This document shows, in pieces, positions 1-6,788 of a DNA stretch of 9,055 nt; the first letter of the stretch is position 1, and the number at the start of each line of letters is the position of its first letter. The translations under genes and the position numbers were made by a program. This DNA comes from Paracoccaceae bacterium (GTDB taxonomy: Bacteria; Pseudomonadota; Alphaproteobacteria; Rhodobacterales; Rhodobacteraceae), in assembly GCA_015485375.1 (NCBI GenBank), contig WFTU01000045.1:1-9055 (forward strand), read 5' to 3'. The notes beneath the pieces are model-generated. The model was given only the letters and a program-made list of their open reading frames with translations. It did no database searches and was not told the origin of the DNA.

Positions 1-117
1 ATGGGGCAGGGTCAGGACGGAAACGGTACGGCCTACTATCGGCTCACCGCAAGGGGAGCCGGGGTGGACCAGAACACCGTATCGCTGCTCCGCTCCGTCT
101 ATGCGCGCCGTTTCTGA
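1..117 (+). CDS. pilX: PilX-like type IV minor pilin, C-terminal end only
   Basis: The window opens inside a reading frame that encodes 38 residues and stops at 115-117. The ATG at position 1 is probably an internal methionine, since the gene continues off the left edge. The visible tail contains the segment YYRLTARGAG followed by VSLLRSVYARRF. This resembles the usual end of PilX and PilV-type minor pilins, where a late beta strand (Y-R-I-T-A-R-G-x-G) is followed by a Q/R-S-x-Y-x-R/K terminus. It lies 14 bases before pilY1, exactly where pilX sits in minor-pilin operons. In the family, PilX is part of the tip complex that initiates pilus assembly. Identification rests on position plus a short C-terminal pattern. 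PilV or another minor pilin is possible, and the prepilin cleavage site cannot be seen. Confidence 0.6.
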   Translation: MGQGQDGNGTAYYRLTARGAGVDQNTVSLLRSVYARRF

Positions 118-122
118 AGGAG
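118..122 (+). promoter_or_regulatory. Ribosome binding site of pilY1
   Basis: AGGAG lies 9 bases before the ATG at 132, directly after the pilX stop codon. It supports 132 as the pilY1 start and indicates co-transcription with pilX. Confidence 0.7.
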
Positions 123-131
123 AGGGGCATC

Positions 132-3100
132 ATGAACGTCAACGCCATCGCTAATCGTCTGCGCCGGTTACTGCTCACCTTGGCGACTGCCTGCCTTTCA
201 TTGCCGCCGCTCCAGGCCCAGGCCGCCAATCTCAATATCAGCCCGGTTCCTCTCTATCTGGGCGGCGCCATCGAACCCAATGTGATGTTTACGCTGGACG
301 ATTCGGGTTCGATGTATTGGAGTTTCATGCCGGATGACACTGGAAACTTTTTTTATACCAATAGAGCCAAGGCTCATGAGTTCAACCGGGTTTATTATAA
401 TCCGAGAGTGGAATATTATCCGCCCGTAAATTCTGTTGGAGTCCCCTTTCCCGATGCCAAGTTCACAGATGCCTGGGACGATGGTTATGCGGCGGCCGCA
501 GACCCTGCTAGCACTTGCACCCTTGATTTGAGTACCAGTTACCGTCCTAGTTGGTATTATGGTGACAACTGTGACCAGAATGAGGAATATTTTGAGTATG
601 CCGGGGATGCTGAACCCGCCTACTACTATATCTATTATTCTAACCACCCGAATCCCGCAGAGCAGACGAAGCCCGCTGGCTGTTCTGATTCCATAGACGA
701 CGATGATTGTTATAAGAAGGTCGTAGTCAGTGAAAATTCTGGCGCGGACCGTAACGGAGATGGGATTGTTTCCTTGGCGGAAAAAGATGAAAGAACCAAT
801 TTCGCCAACTGGTATTCATATTACAGGCGTCGTATCTATGTGGCGAAGGCGGCAATCGGTCATGCCTTTGCAGAACAAGGTACGGGTATGCGGTTGGGTT
901 ACGGGGCAATCAACAACGGTACCGTTTCGATAGATGGGGTAAATACGCGGACGATCGTGCGTGGTGTGCGTCATTTCGATGGCGGCGACCGTGAGCAGTT
1001 CTTCGATTGGCTCTATGGAGAGCAACCCGGCGGCTGGACCCCTTTGCGTCGTGCAACAGATGATGTGGGTGTCTATTTCAAGCGTGATGATGACGCAGGT
1101 CCATGGAGTTCGACTCCTGGGCAAACGGGAGGCAAAGATTATACCTGTCGTCAGTCTTATCACATCATCATGTCGGATGGGTATTGGAATGGGCAGGTCG
1201 ACAATGGCGACGATTACTCGAACGAGGCTCAGGCCAACGTAGATAATACGGATGGTCCGAGTTATACCCATCCGACGGATTCCAGTAAGAATTACTCCTA
1301 CAAGGCCAAGTCGCCTTTTAAGGATGACTTCTCGGCTACGCTTGCCGATGTGGCCATGTATTACTGGAAGAACGATCTGCGTACCGATATGGATGACAAT
1401 GTGCCGACCAGTCCGGCCGACCCGGCATTTTGGCAGCATCTCGTGACCTTTACGGTGGGGTTGGGCGTCGAAGGGACCATAGATCCTGAGGCGGCCTTTG
1501 CGGCGATTAATGACACCAATATCAATATCGAATGGTCGGATCCCAGTGGAATCGACAGTATTCCAGAAAAGATCGATGATCTGCTCCATGCGGCGGTCAA
1601 TTCGCGCGGAAATTATTTCAGTGCCAAGGATCCGCAGAGTTTCGCAAAGGCGCTCTCCAGTTTCCTTGTCGAGATCGCCGAGCGCACCAGCAGCGCCAGT
1701 GCGGTGTCGTTGAATGGTGGGTCCTTGTTCGGCGGAAGCCGGCTCTACCAGGCCCGATTCAACAGCCAGATTTGGACTGGAGACATTCTGGCCTATGCCC
1801 TCGACAGCAGCGGCAACGTGTCCAGTTCACCATTGTGGAAGGCGTCCGAAAAGATTCCGGGCCCGGGCGCCCGTCGCATCGTGACGATCAGTGATGGCAA
1901 GGGGATCCCATTCCGTTGGAGCAAGCTGACCGCGGCACAGAAATCCGCTCTTGGGAGTGCCGGGATTCTCTGGTACATCCGCGGAAGACAAACGAAGGAA
2001 ACGCCCAACGGGCCTTATCGCAAGCGGGATTCCATACTGGGGGATATCGTTCACTCCGCGCCCGTCTATGTGGGCCCTCCGCAGGGTGGTTATCCGGACA
2101 CTATCGAGGGCAGCTCCAATCGTTACAGTCAGTTCGTGCTCGACAACTATGATCGGACCCCGATGGTCTATGCGGGCGGTAACGATGGCATGTTGCATGC
2201 CTTCAAGGCCGGTAACGGTCGGGAGTTGTTCGCCTATGTGCCAGGCACGCTGCTGGGCGAGCTGAAGGATCTCACCGAGCCGGGTTATTCCCACCGCTAC
2301 TATGTAGACGGTACGCCGGTGGTTCTGGATGCTTTCTTCGGCAACGCCTGGCACACGGTGTTGGTCGGCGGTCTTGGTGGAGGCGGACAGGGCCTGTATG
2401 CGCTGGATGTAACCGACCCGCCCAAGACGCTCTCCTCCAAGGATGAGAACGCAGTGTCCCAGATGGTGCTCTGGGAGTTTACCGACGCCGACGATTCGGA
2501 CCTTGGATATACCTATTCCCGCCCGAATATCGTCAAGCTCGCGAATGGCAAATGGGCGGCGGTCTTCGGTAACGGCTACAACAACACCGAGTCCGACGGG
2601 CATGTGAGCAGCACGGGCAATGCGGTGCTCTATGTGGTGGACATCGAGACTGGCAGCCTGATCAAGAAGATCGACACTCTGACCGGCTCCAGCGAGGATC
2701 CCACCGGCGGTAACCGGCCCAATGGGCTCTCGACGGTGGCTCCGGTGGATGTCGATGGAGACTATGTGGTCGACTATGTCTATGGTGGCGACCTGTTCGG
2801 TAATCTCTGGAAGTTCGATCTGAGCAGTTCCACGACCAGTAACTGGAAGGTCGCTTTCGGAACCAGCAGCAAACCCAAGCCGCTGTTCCGGGCGCTGGCG
2901 AAAACCAACGACGCCAAGACGGCCCAGCCGATCACAGTACGTCCGGTGGTGGCGCATCATCCCACGGGCCGCGGCTACCTCGTCTATTTCGGTACCGGTA
3001 AATTCTTCGAGGTGGGAGACAACAAGGGCACAGGGCAGGTGACGCAATCCTTCTATGCCGTCTGGGATCAGGAGGACAAGGCCAATGCCTCTCACATTCC

Positions 3101-3710
3101 CCTCGACCGCGACGACCTGCTGCAGCAGAAGATCGTGAAGGAGGGGCAGACGGAGAAGGGCTTCGAGTACCGTCTGACCACCAAGATCTCGCCCACCTGG
3201 GACGATCCCGATAGCAATGGGGTCGACAGCGGAAAAGTCGTGGGTTGGTTCCTAGATCTCTACAATACCGAAGGGGGCAATACGGATAACAAGGGTGAGC
3301 GGCAGGTGAGCGATCCGATCCTGCGGGATGGGCGCATCATATTCACCACCCTGATTCCGTTCACGGACCCCTGTGCTTCCACGGGGGCTGGCGGTTGGCT
3401 CATGGAGCTGGATGCGGGAACCGGGGGGCGCTTGCCGTTCTCGCCTTTCGATACCGATTTCAGCCACACTTTCACAACGGCCGACCTGGTGAGCTTCGAC
3501 GAAAACAATGATGGTAATGAAAAGTTGGTCGCGGCCTCTGGCAAGAAGCTGCCAGTGGGGAGCCTGGGTAGTCCTGCCATCATTTCGGACGTCAAGAACA
3601 AGAAGGAGAAAAAGTACGGTGCCGATCTGAATGGCAAGCTTTACAGTGTGGACGAGAACCCAGGCCCTGGGAACTCGGGGCGTAAATCCTGGCGAGAGTT
3701 GCTGCGATGA
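132..3710 (+). CDS. pilY1: PilY1, type IV pilus tip-associated adhesin and assembly factor
   Basis: A 1192-residue exported protein. Residues 1-31 form a signal peptide (Arg-rich n-region, hydrophobic 13-24, AQA cleavage site). A von Willebrand A-like domain begins at about residue 50 with MIDAS DxSxS at 56-60 (DDSGS), a GGWTPL threonine at 303 and an IIMSDGYW strand near 345-352. The C-terminal PilC/PilY1 beta-propeller starts near 633 (DSILGDIVHSAPVYVG) and carries a DxDxDxxxD calcium loop at 873-881. A further EF-hand-type loop, DRNGDGIVSLAE, lies at 206-217. By family knowledge PilY1 sits at the pilus tip with the minor pilins, promotes assembly, counters PilT-driven retraction and mediates surface contact. 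Residues 150-172 are tyrosine-rich. Sampled lines of the first third are 37-40% GC against 55-62% in the propeller half. No RGD motif is present. Length is normal for the family and no frameshift is seen. Confidence 0.95.
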   Translation: MNVNAIANRLRRLLLTLATACLSLPPLQAQAANLNISPVPLYLGGAIEPNVMFTLDDSGSMYWSFMPDDTGNFFYTNRAKAHEFNRVYYNPRVEYYPPVNSVGVPFPDAKFTDAWDDGYAAAADPASTCTLDLSTSYRPSWYYGDNCDQNEEYFEYAGDAEPAYYYIYYSNHPNPAEQTKPAGCSDSIDDDDCYKKVVVSENSGADRNGDGIVSLAEKDERTNFANWYSYYRRRIYVAKAAIGHAFAEQGTGMRLGYGAINNGTVSIDGVNTRTIVRGVRHFDGGDREQFFDWLYGEQPGGWTPLRRATDDVGVYFKRDDDAGPWSSTPGQTGGKDYTCRQSYHIIMSDGYWNGQVDNGDDYSNEAQANVDNTDGPSYTHPTDSSKNYSYKAKSPFKDDFSATLADVAMYYWKNDLRTDMDDNVPTSPADPAFWQHLVTFTVGLGVEGTIDPEAAFAAINDTNINIEWSDPSGIDSIPEKIDDLLHAAVNSRGNYFSAKDPQSFAKALSSFLVEIAERTSSASAVSLNGGSLFGGSRLYQARFNSQIWTGDILAYALDSSGNVSSSPLWKASEKIPGPGARRIVTISDGKGIPFRWSKLTAAQKSALGSAGILWYIRGRQTKETPNGPYRKRDSILGDIVHSAPVYVGPPQGGYPDTIEGSSNRYSQFVLDNYDRTPMVYAGGNDGMLHAFKAGNGRELFAYVPGTLLGELKDLTEPGYSHRYYVDGTPVVLDAFFGNAWHTVLVGGLGGGGQGLYALDVTDPPKTLSSKDENAVSQMVLWEFTDADDSDLGYTYSRPNIVKLANGKWAAVFGNGYNNTESDGHVSSTGNAVLYVVDIETGSLIKKIDTLTGSSEDPTGGNRPNGLSTVAPVDVDGDYVVDYVYGGDLFGNLWKFDLSSSTTSNWKVAFGTSSKPKPLFRALAKTNDAKTAQPITVRPVVAHHPTGRGYLVYFGTGKFFEVGDNKGTGQVTQSFYAVWDQEDKANASHIPLDRDDLLQQKIVKEGQTEKGFEYRLTTKISPTWDDPDSNGVDSGKVVGWFLDLYNTEGGNTDNKGERQVSDPILRDGRIIFTTLIPFTDPCASTGAGGWLMELDAGTGGRLPFSPFDTDFSHTFTTADLVSFDENNDGNEKLVAASGKKLPVGSLGSPAIISDVKNKKEKKYGADLNGKLYSVDENPGPGNSGRKSWRELLR
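747..782 (+). other. EF-hand-type calcium loop in PilY1 N-terminal half
   Basis: Codons for residues 206-217 read DRNGDGIVSLAE, which fits the 12-residue EF-hand loop: Asp, Asn and Asp at positions 1, 3 and 5, Gly at 6, Val at 8, Ser at 9 and Glu at 12. It falls between the MIDAS motif and the IIMSDG strand, so it is an insertion within the VWA-like region. Calcium binding is inferred from the pattern only. Confidence 0.6.
2748..2774 (+). other. Conserved PilY1 beta-propeller calcium-binding loop
   Basis: Residues 873-881 read DVDGDYVVD, a DxDxDxxxD loop followed by YVYGGDLFGNLWKFDL, the usual propeller context. This corresponds to the family site where calcium binding is reported to control pilus extension versus retraction. 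Confidence 0.75.
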
Positions 3711-4063
3711 AAGGGAAGTGGAATATGGGAATAGTGAAGATGCGTGATATGAAGCGATTGATCGGCGTAGTGCTGATGATGGCTGCCTCGATGGCCTATG
3801 CCGCTCAAGGGGGCCGGCTCATGGACCGTGACATTCCCGCGGGAACCAAGGCGGGTTTGATCCAGCAGTTGGACCTCGACAAAGGGCTCATCGAGATCGA
3901 TGGGCGGTTGATGGTCTTGTCGCCGCGGGCGATCGAGATCCTCCTCAAAACGCAAGATCGTTGGAGAGCGATTCGAGAGAAGGTCGCCATCTATCGACTC
4001 AAGCAGGGTGGCGATACCCCCGTAGTCGAGGCGCTGATGATCGTCAAGCGGCCCGAACGGTAA
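3707..4063 (+). CDS. pilY2: PilY2-like small secreted protein of the minor-pilin operon
   Basis: The longest frame is 118 residues and its ATG overlaps the pilY1 stop codon (ATGA). In-frame ATGs also occur at 3725, 3740 and 3749. From 3749 the protein begins MKRLIGVVLMMAASMAYA, a clean signal peptide cut after AYA, so the mature protein of about 86 residues is probably periplasmic. It contains GLIQQLDLDKGLIEIDGRLMVLS, a short beta-rich pattern, then a basic helix and VVEALMIVKRPER. P. aeruginosa has a gene of similar size, pilY2, between pilY1 and pilE, and position, length and export signal match. Identification is by context and pattern rather than a diagnostic motif, and the molecular role is not established. 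The start is uncertain: 3725 follows AAGGGAAG at 3711-3718, while 3707 would couple translation to pilY1. Confidence 0.7.
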   Translation: MKGKWNMGIVKMRDMKRLIGVVLMMAASMAYAAQGGRLMDRDIPAGTKAGLIQQLDLDKGLIEIDGRLMVLSPRAIEILLKTQDRWRAIREKVAIYRLKQGGDTPVVEALMIVKRPER

Positions 4064-4083
4064 TCGCGGTCCGGGTCCGAGAT

Positions 4084-4090
4084 AAGGTGA
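4084..4090 (+). promoter_or_regulatory. Ribosome binding site of pilE
   Basis: AAGGTGA lies 5 bases before ATG 4096. It fixes the start there, rather than at codons further upstream in the same open frame that lie inside the preceding gene, and gives a normal 10-residue prepilin leader. Confidence 0.65.
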
Positions 4091-4095
4091 TATAC

Positions 4096-4524
4096 ATGCA
4101 GCAACGACTCGAACGACAGGGCGGCTTCACGTTGGTGGAGTTGATGATCGTGGTGATCGTGGTGGGAATCCTGGCGGCCATCGCTTTCCCGATCTATAGC
4201 GACCAGGTACGCAAGACGCGCCGCACCGAGGCCAGGGACGCGCTGATGGCGATCGCCCAGGCGGAAGAGCGCTATTACACCGAAAAGGGCAAGTACACCA
4301 CCAGCCTGTCCAACCTCGATGTCGCTTCGGTGGTGTCCTGCAATGGCGGAACTTGCACGACCCTGGACAACGGTTATTACACGGTGACCTTGGCGGGCAG
4401 CAACAGTACCTTCACGGCGACGGCGCAACCGACCGCCGGCGGGGCCCAGGCCGGGGACAGCTGTACCAAGCTGACGATCAACCAGCTAGGCGTCAAAGGA
4501 GGGGAGGGCAGCGGTTGCTGGTAA
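4096..4524 (+). CDS. pilE: PilE type IV minor pilin (class III signal peptide)
   Basis: A 142-residue prepilin. The leader MQQRLERQGG is followed by FTLVELMIVVIVVGILAAIAFP, the type IVa prepilin signature: PilD peptidase would cut after Gly10 and N-methylate Phe11, and Glu15 is the conserved mature Glu5. The hydrophobic alpha-1 helix spans about residues 12-32. The globular part has YYTEKGKYTTSLSNL, typical of the PilE/ComP-like group, and ends in a D-region DSCTKLTINQLGVKGG...GCW with cysteines 123 and 141. A second close pair, Cys82 and Cys87, gives four cysteines. The gene follows the PilY2-like gene by 32 bases and is the last of the operon. It faces ispH with only 21 bases between stop codons. 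By family it belongs to the tip or minor pilin complex. It could be called a GspH/FimT-like pilin, but the operon place supports PilE. Confidence 0.9.
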   Translation: MQQRLERQGGFTLVELMIVVIVVGILAAIAFPIYSDQVRKTRRTEARDALMAIAQAEERYYTEKGKYTTSLSNLDVASVVSCNGGTCTTLDNGYYTVTLAGSNSTFTATAQPTAGGAQAGDSCTKLTINQLGVKGGEGSGCW

Positions 4525-4543
4525 GGAGAAAGGAAGGTTCTCC
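4525..4543. terminator. Possible bidirectional hairpin between pilE and ispH
   Basis: GGAGAA (4525-4530) pairs with TTCTCC (4538-4543) around a 7-base loop, filling nearly the whole 21-base gap between the convergent stop codons. There is no T-run on either strand, so intrinsic termination would be weak at best. Confidence 0.25.
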
Positions 4544-4545
4544 CG

Positions 4546-5490
4546 TCAGCCCTGGCCCGCCAGCTCCTTCGGCAGGGCGAACACCACGTTCTCGCGTCGG
4601 CCCTCGTCCTCGATCACCGCATCGGCGCCCCATTCGCGCAGGCGCTGGATGACGCTGTCCACCAGCACCTCCGGGGCGGAGGCGCCAGCGGTGACGCCCA
4701 CGGTCTCCACCCCTTCCAACCAGTCGCGCCGGATGTCTTCTGGGCGGTCCACCAGCCAGGCGGGACGGCCCTGCTTTTCGGCGATCTCGCGCAGGCGGTT
4801 GGAGTTGGAACTGTTGGGCGAGCCCACCACCAGCACCAAGTCGCAGCGTTGCGCGAGGCGCTTGACCGCATCCTGACGGTTCTGGGTGGCGTAGCAGATG
4901 TCGTCCTTCTTGGGCCCCTGGATGGCGGGGAAGCGTTCCCGCAGGGCGGCGATCACCGCTGCGGTGTCATCCATGGAAAGGGTGGTCTGGGTGACGAAGG
5001 CGAGACGCTCTGGGTCCTTCACCCGCAGTTCGGCCACGTCCTCGGGGCGTTCCACCAGGTGGATGCCGCCGGTGCTGTTTTCGCAGCGGCACTGGCCCAT
5101 GGTGCCTTCCACCTCGGGGTGGCCGCGGTGGCCGATCAGTATCACCTCGTTGCCGGCGCGGCAGTGGCGCACCACCTCCAGGTGGACCTTAGTGACCAGA
5201 GGGCAGGTGGCGTCGAACACGGTGAGGTCGCGTGCAGCGGCCTGGTCGCGCACCGCCTGCGAGACCCCGTGGGCGCTGAAGATCACCGTGCTGCCGTCGG
5301 GCACCTCGTCCAGCTCGTCCACGAAGACCGCGCCGCGGTGGCGCAGGTCCTCCACCACGAAGCGGTTGTGCACCACCTCGTGGCGTACATAGATGGGGGC
5401 GCCGAAGTTCTCCAGCGCCCGTTCCACGATCTCGATGGCGCGGTCCACGCCGGCGCAGAAGCCGCGGGGGTTGGCGAGCAGTATCTTCAT
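4546..5490 (-). CDS. ispH: 4-hydroxy-3-methylbut-2-enyl diphosphate reductase (IspH/LytB)
   Basis: A 314-residue cytosolic iron-sulfur enzyme of the MEP pathway. It reduces HMBPP to isopentenyl and dimethylallyl diphosphate. All landmark residues are present: cluster-binding Cys12 (NPRGFCAGV), Cys96 (DATCPLV) and Cys199 (DDICYATQ); substrate-binding His41, His74 and His124; catalytic Glu126 in GHRGHPEVEGT; Thr167 in VTQTT; and the diphosphate-binding SSN at 227-229 with Ser271. Numbering is nearly that of E. coli IspH. Length is typical. The start codon overlaps the stop of the upstream fkpB gene (ATGA at 5490-5487), and a strong AGGAG lies 5 bases before the ATG inside fkpB. This suggests both coupling and independent initiation. 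FKBP-IspH neighbourhood is common in gammaproteobacteria. Two extra cysteines (134, 136) sit in a variable stretch and are probably not ligands. Confidence 0.97.
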   Translation of the reverse strand: MKILLANPRGFCAGVDRAIEIVERALENFGAPIYVRHEVVHNRFVVEDLRHRGAVFVDELDEVPDGSTVIFSAHGVSQAVRDQAAARDLTVFDATCPLVTKVHLEVVRHCRAGNEVILIGHRGHPEVEGTMGQCRCENSTGGIHLVERPEDVAELRVKDPERLAFVTQTTLSMDDTAAVIAALRERFPAIQGPKKDDICYATQNRQDAVKRLAQRCDLVLVVGSPNSSNSNRLREIAEKQGRPAWLVDRPEDIRRDWLEGVETVGVTAGASAPEVLVDSVIQRLREWGADAVIEDEGRRENVVFALPKELAGQG

Positions 5491-5960
5491 GGCGTCTCCT
5501 CGTCGCGGGGCCGTTCGGGCTCGGGCAGGCCCACCTCCAGGATCCGGACCCGAAACACTACCTCGTGCCCGGCCAGCGGATGATTGAAGTCCACCACCAC
5601 CTCGTCGCCCTCGATGGCGCGGATTACGCCCATGGTCTCGCCGGTTTCGCCCACCGCGAAGCTCATGATTTGGCCGGGCTCGGGCGGCAGGCCGTCGAAG
5701 TCGGACAGCGGCAGACGCTGCACCAGACCCGGTTCCGGATCCCCATAGGCCTGCTCGGGGGTGAGGGTCACGGTCTGTTCGTCGCCGGCCTTGAGGCCGT
5801 AGAGCGCCATCTCCATCGCGGGCTGGAAGGTACGGTCGCCCATGCGGAAGCGCAGCGGCTCCTCGTCGAAGGTGGAGATGGCCTCGGTGCCGTCCGGCAG
5901 CGACAGGGAGAAGTGCAGCGTGACCGCGCTGCCGGGGACGATCTCGCGGGCGCTGCTCAT
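5487..5960 (-). CDS. fkpB: FKBP-type peptidyl-prolyl cis-trans isomerase, SlpA/FkpB class
   Basis: A 157-residue protein beginning MSSAREIVPGSAVTLHFSLS. Residues 5-70 give the first FKBP strand set (GTEAIST, FRMGDRTFQPAMEMALYGLKAGDEQTVTL). AYGD at 71-74 leads into the inserted-in-flap chaperone lobe (about 75-125), and NHPLAGHEVVFRVRILEV (126-143) closes the FKBP domain. This layout is that of the SlyD/SlpA group. There is no His-rich metal-binding tail as in SlyD, and the tail is short and acidic, so SlpA/FkpB is the better fit. Predicted role: cytosolic prolyl isomerase and chaperone. Start 5960 was chosen because the FKBP similarity begins there and the ATG overlaps the upstream stop (ATGA). 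The open frame continues further upstream only as an out-of-frame reading of the neighbouring gene. The stop also overlaps the ispH start. Confidence 0.9.
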   Translation of the reverse strand: MSSAREIVPGSAVTLHFSLSLPDGTEAISTFDEEPLRFRMGDRTFQPAMEMALYGLKAGDEQTVTLTPEQAYGDPEPGLVQRLPLSDFDGLPPEPGQIMSFAVGETGETMGVIRAIEGDEVVVDFNHPLAGHEVVFRVRILEVGLPEPERPRDEETP

Positions 5961-6727
5961 TCGCCAGCCCGCTCCGCGGCGATCTCGCGCAGGGTGGGCA
6001 CCGCCAGCTCCAGCCGGTCGGCGTGCGCGATCGCGCGCTCCAGACGCGCCGGCGCCGAGCGCCCCATGCAGCGGTGCTGCGGGTCGCCGTCGAAGGCCTC
6101 CAGCATGCCCTCGATCAATGCCTCGCGGTCGAAGCGCTGGCCGGTGAGGGCCTCCTGCAGGTCGATGACATCGGCGGCCACCGCGCGCGCCAGCGGTTGA
6201 TGGTGGCGCCACAGTTCGTCCACGGTGCCGCCGCTGCGCAGTCCGGCGATGTTGGTGGTGAGTATGTAGAGGTTCTTGAGCACCAGCTCGAACAGCATTC
6301 CGCCCTCGTCGGGCACCTCGCGCGCCGGGATCTCCAGACTCCCCAGGGCGTCGATCAGCAGGCCGGCCCGGGGGCCGTGCACGGGGGAGGGGATCAGTAC
6401 CCGCACGTCCTGCCCCTTCTTCTTCTCGAACCAGACCGAGATCACGGTGGGATCGGGTAGGGCGGCATAGTCGGCGGGCAGCAGTTCGTTCTGCAGCAGG
6501 GCCAGGCGGTCGCGCCACGCCTCGGGGATGGCCTCCAGCACCGGCTGCAGCGCCGCCTCGCCCACCGCCACCAGCACGAGGGCGGGCTCGGGCAGGTCCC
6601 GGGCCAGCGCCTGCATGTCGCTGTCGCGGGTGACGGGATGGACGGGGTGGCCGGTACGTAGCAGGCCGCGCGCGAAGACGCTGCCCATCTCGCCGATGCC
6701 GATCACCACCACGGGAGGCTTGCTCAT
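5957..6727 (-). CDS. Ketopantoate reductase-like NAD(P)-binding Rossmann protein
   Basis: A 256-residue soluble protein. Its N-terminus VVVIGIGEMGSVFARGLL (6-23) is a GxGxxG Rossmann dinucleotide-binding loop. Asn80 in LLQNELLP corresponds to the QNG region of ketopantoate reductases. Lys151 in LVLKNLYILTTNIAGL matches the K-x(n)-N helix that carries the catalytic lysine of PanE/ApbA proteins. The C-terminus ARLERAIAHADRLELAVPTLREI resembles the ApbA C-domain end. However, the TEID segment holding the PanE catalytic glutamate is not recognisable (around 222-230 it reads GRSAPARLE), and the protein is shorter than typical PanE. It may act on another 2-oxo or 2-hydroxy acid, or be a divergent binding protein. 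It is first in a tight operon with fkpB and ispH, overlapping fkpB by ATGA. An AGGG 9 bases before the ATG is a weak ribosome site. Confidence 0.75.
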   Translation of the reverse strand: MSKPPVVVIGIGEMGSVFARGLLRTGHPVHPVTRDSDMQALARDLPEPALVLVAVGEAALQPVLEAIPEAWRDRLALLQNELLPADYAALPDPTVISVWFEKKKGQDVRVLIPSPVHGPRAGLLIDALGSLEIPAREVPDEGGMLFELVLKNLYILTTNIAGLRSGGTVDELWRHHQPLARAVAADVIDLQEALTGQRFDREALIEGMLEAFDGDPQHRCMGRSAPARLERAIAHADRLELAVPTLREIAAERAGE

Positions 6728-6756
6728 GGTTCGCTACCCTGTCTGCCAGAAGCTCG

Positions 6757-6775
6757 GCGGCCCGCCGGGGGCCGC
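6757..6775 (-). promoter_or_regulatory. GC-rich hairpin in the leader of the reductase-fkpB-ispH operon
   Basis: GCGGCCC (6757-6763) and GGGCCGC (6769-6775) form a perfect 7-bp stem with a 5-base loop, ending 29 bases before the ATG at 6727 on the - strand. No T-run follows. It could be a 5' stabilising or attenuating structure, or simply reflect high GC. Confidence 0.35.
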
Positions 6776-6788
6776 TCCGGGGCGGGGG

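Noticed and set aside
1827..3095. A 422-codon open frame on the - strand inside pilY1
   Set aside because: Low-complexity antisense reading with no recognisable domain; the + strand encodes the conserved PilY1 propeller.
132..3710. RGD integrin-binding motif in PilY1
   Set aside because: Looked for because P. aeruginosa PilY1 has one; no RGD occurs, the nearest being DRNGDG, which is a calcium-loop pattern.
4849..5583. + strand open frame of 244 codons opposite ispH
   Set aside because: Antisense shadow rich in Val, Ala and His; ispH on the other strand has all catalytic residues.
5961..6518. N-terminal extension of the FKBP frame to 343 residues
   Set aside because: The added residues are Arg, Pro and Gly-rich and read the reductase gene out of frame; FKBP similarity begins at 5960, where the ATG overlaps the preceding stop.
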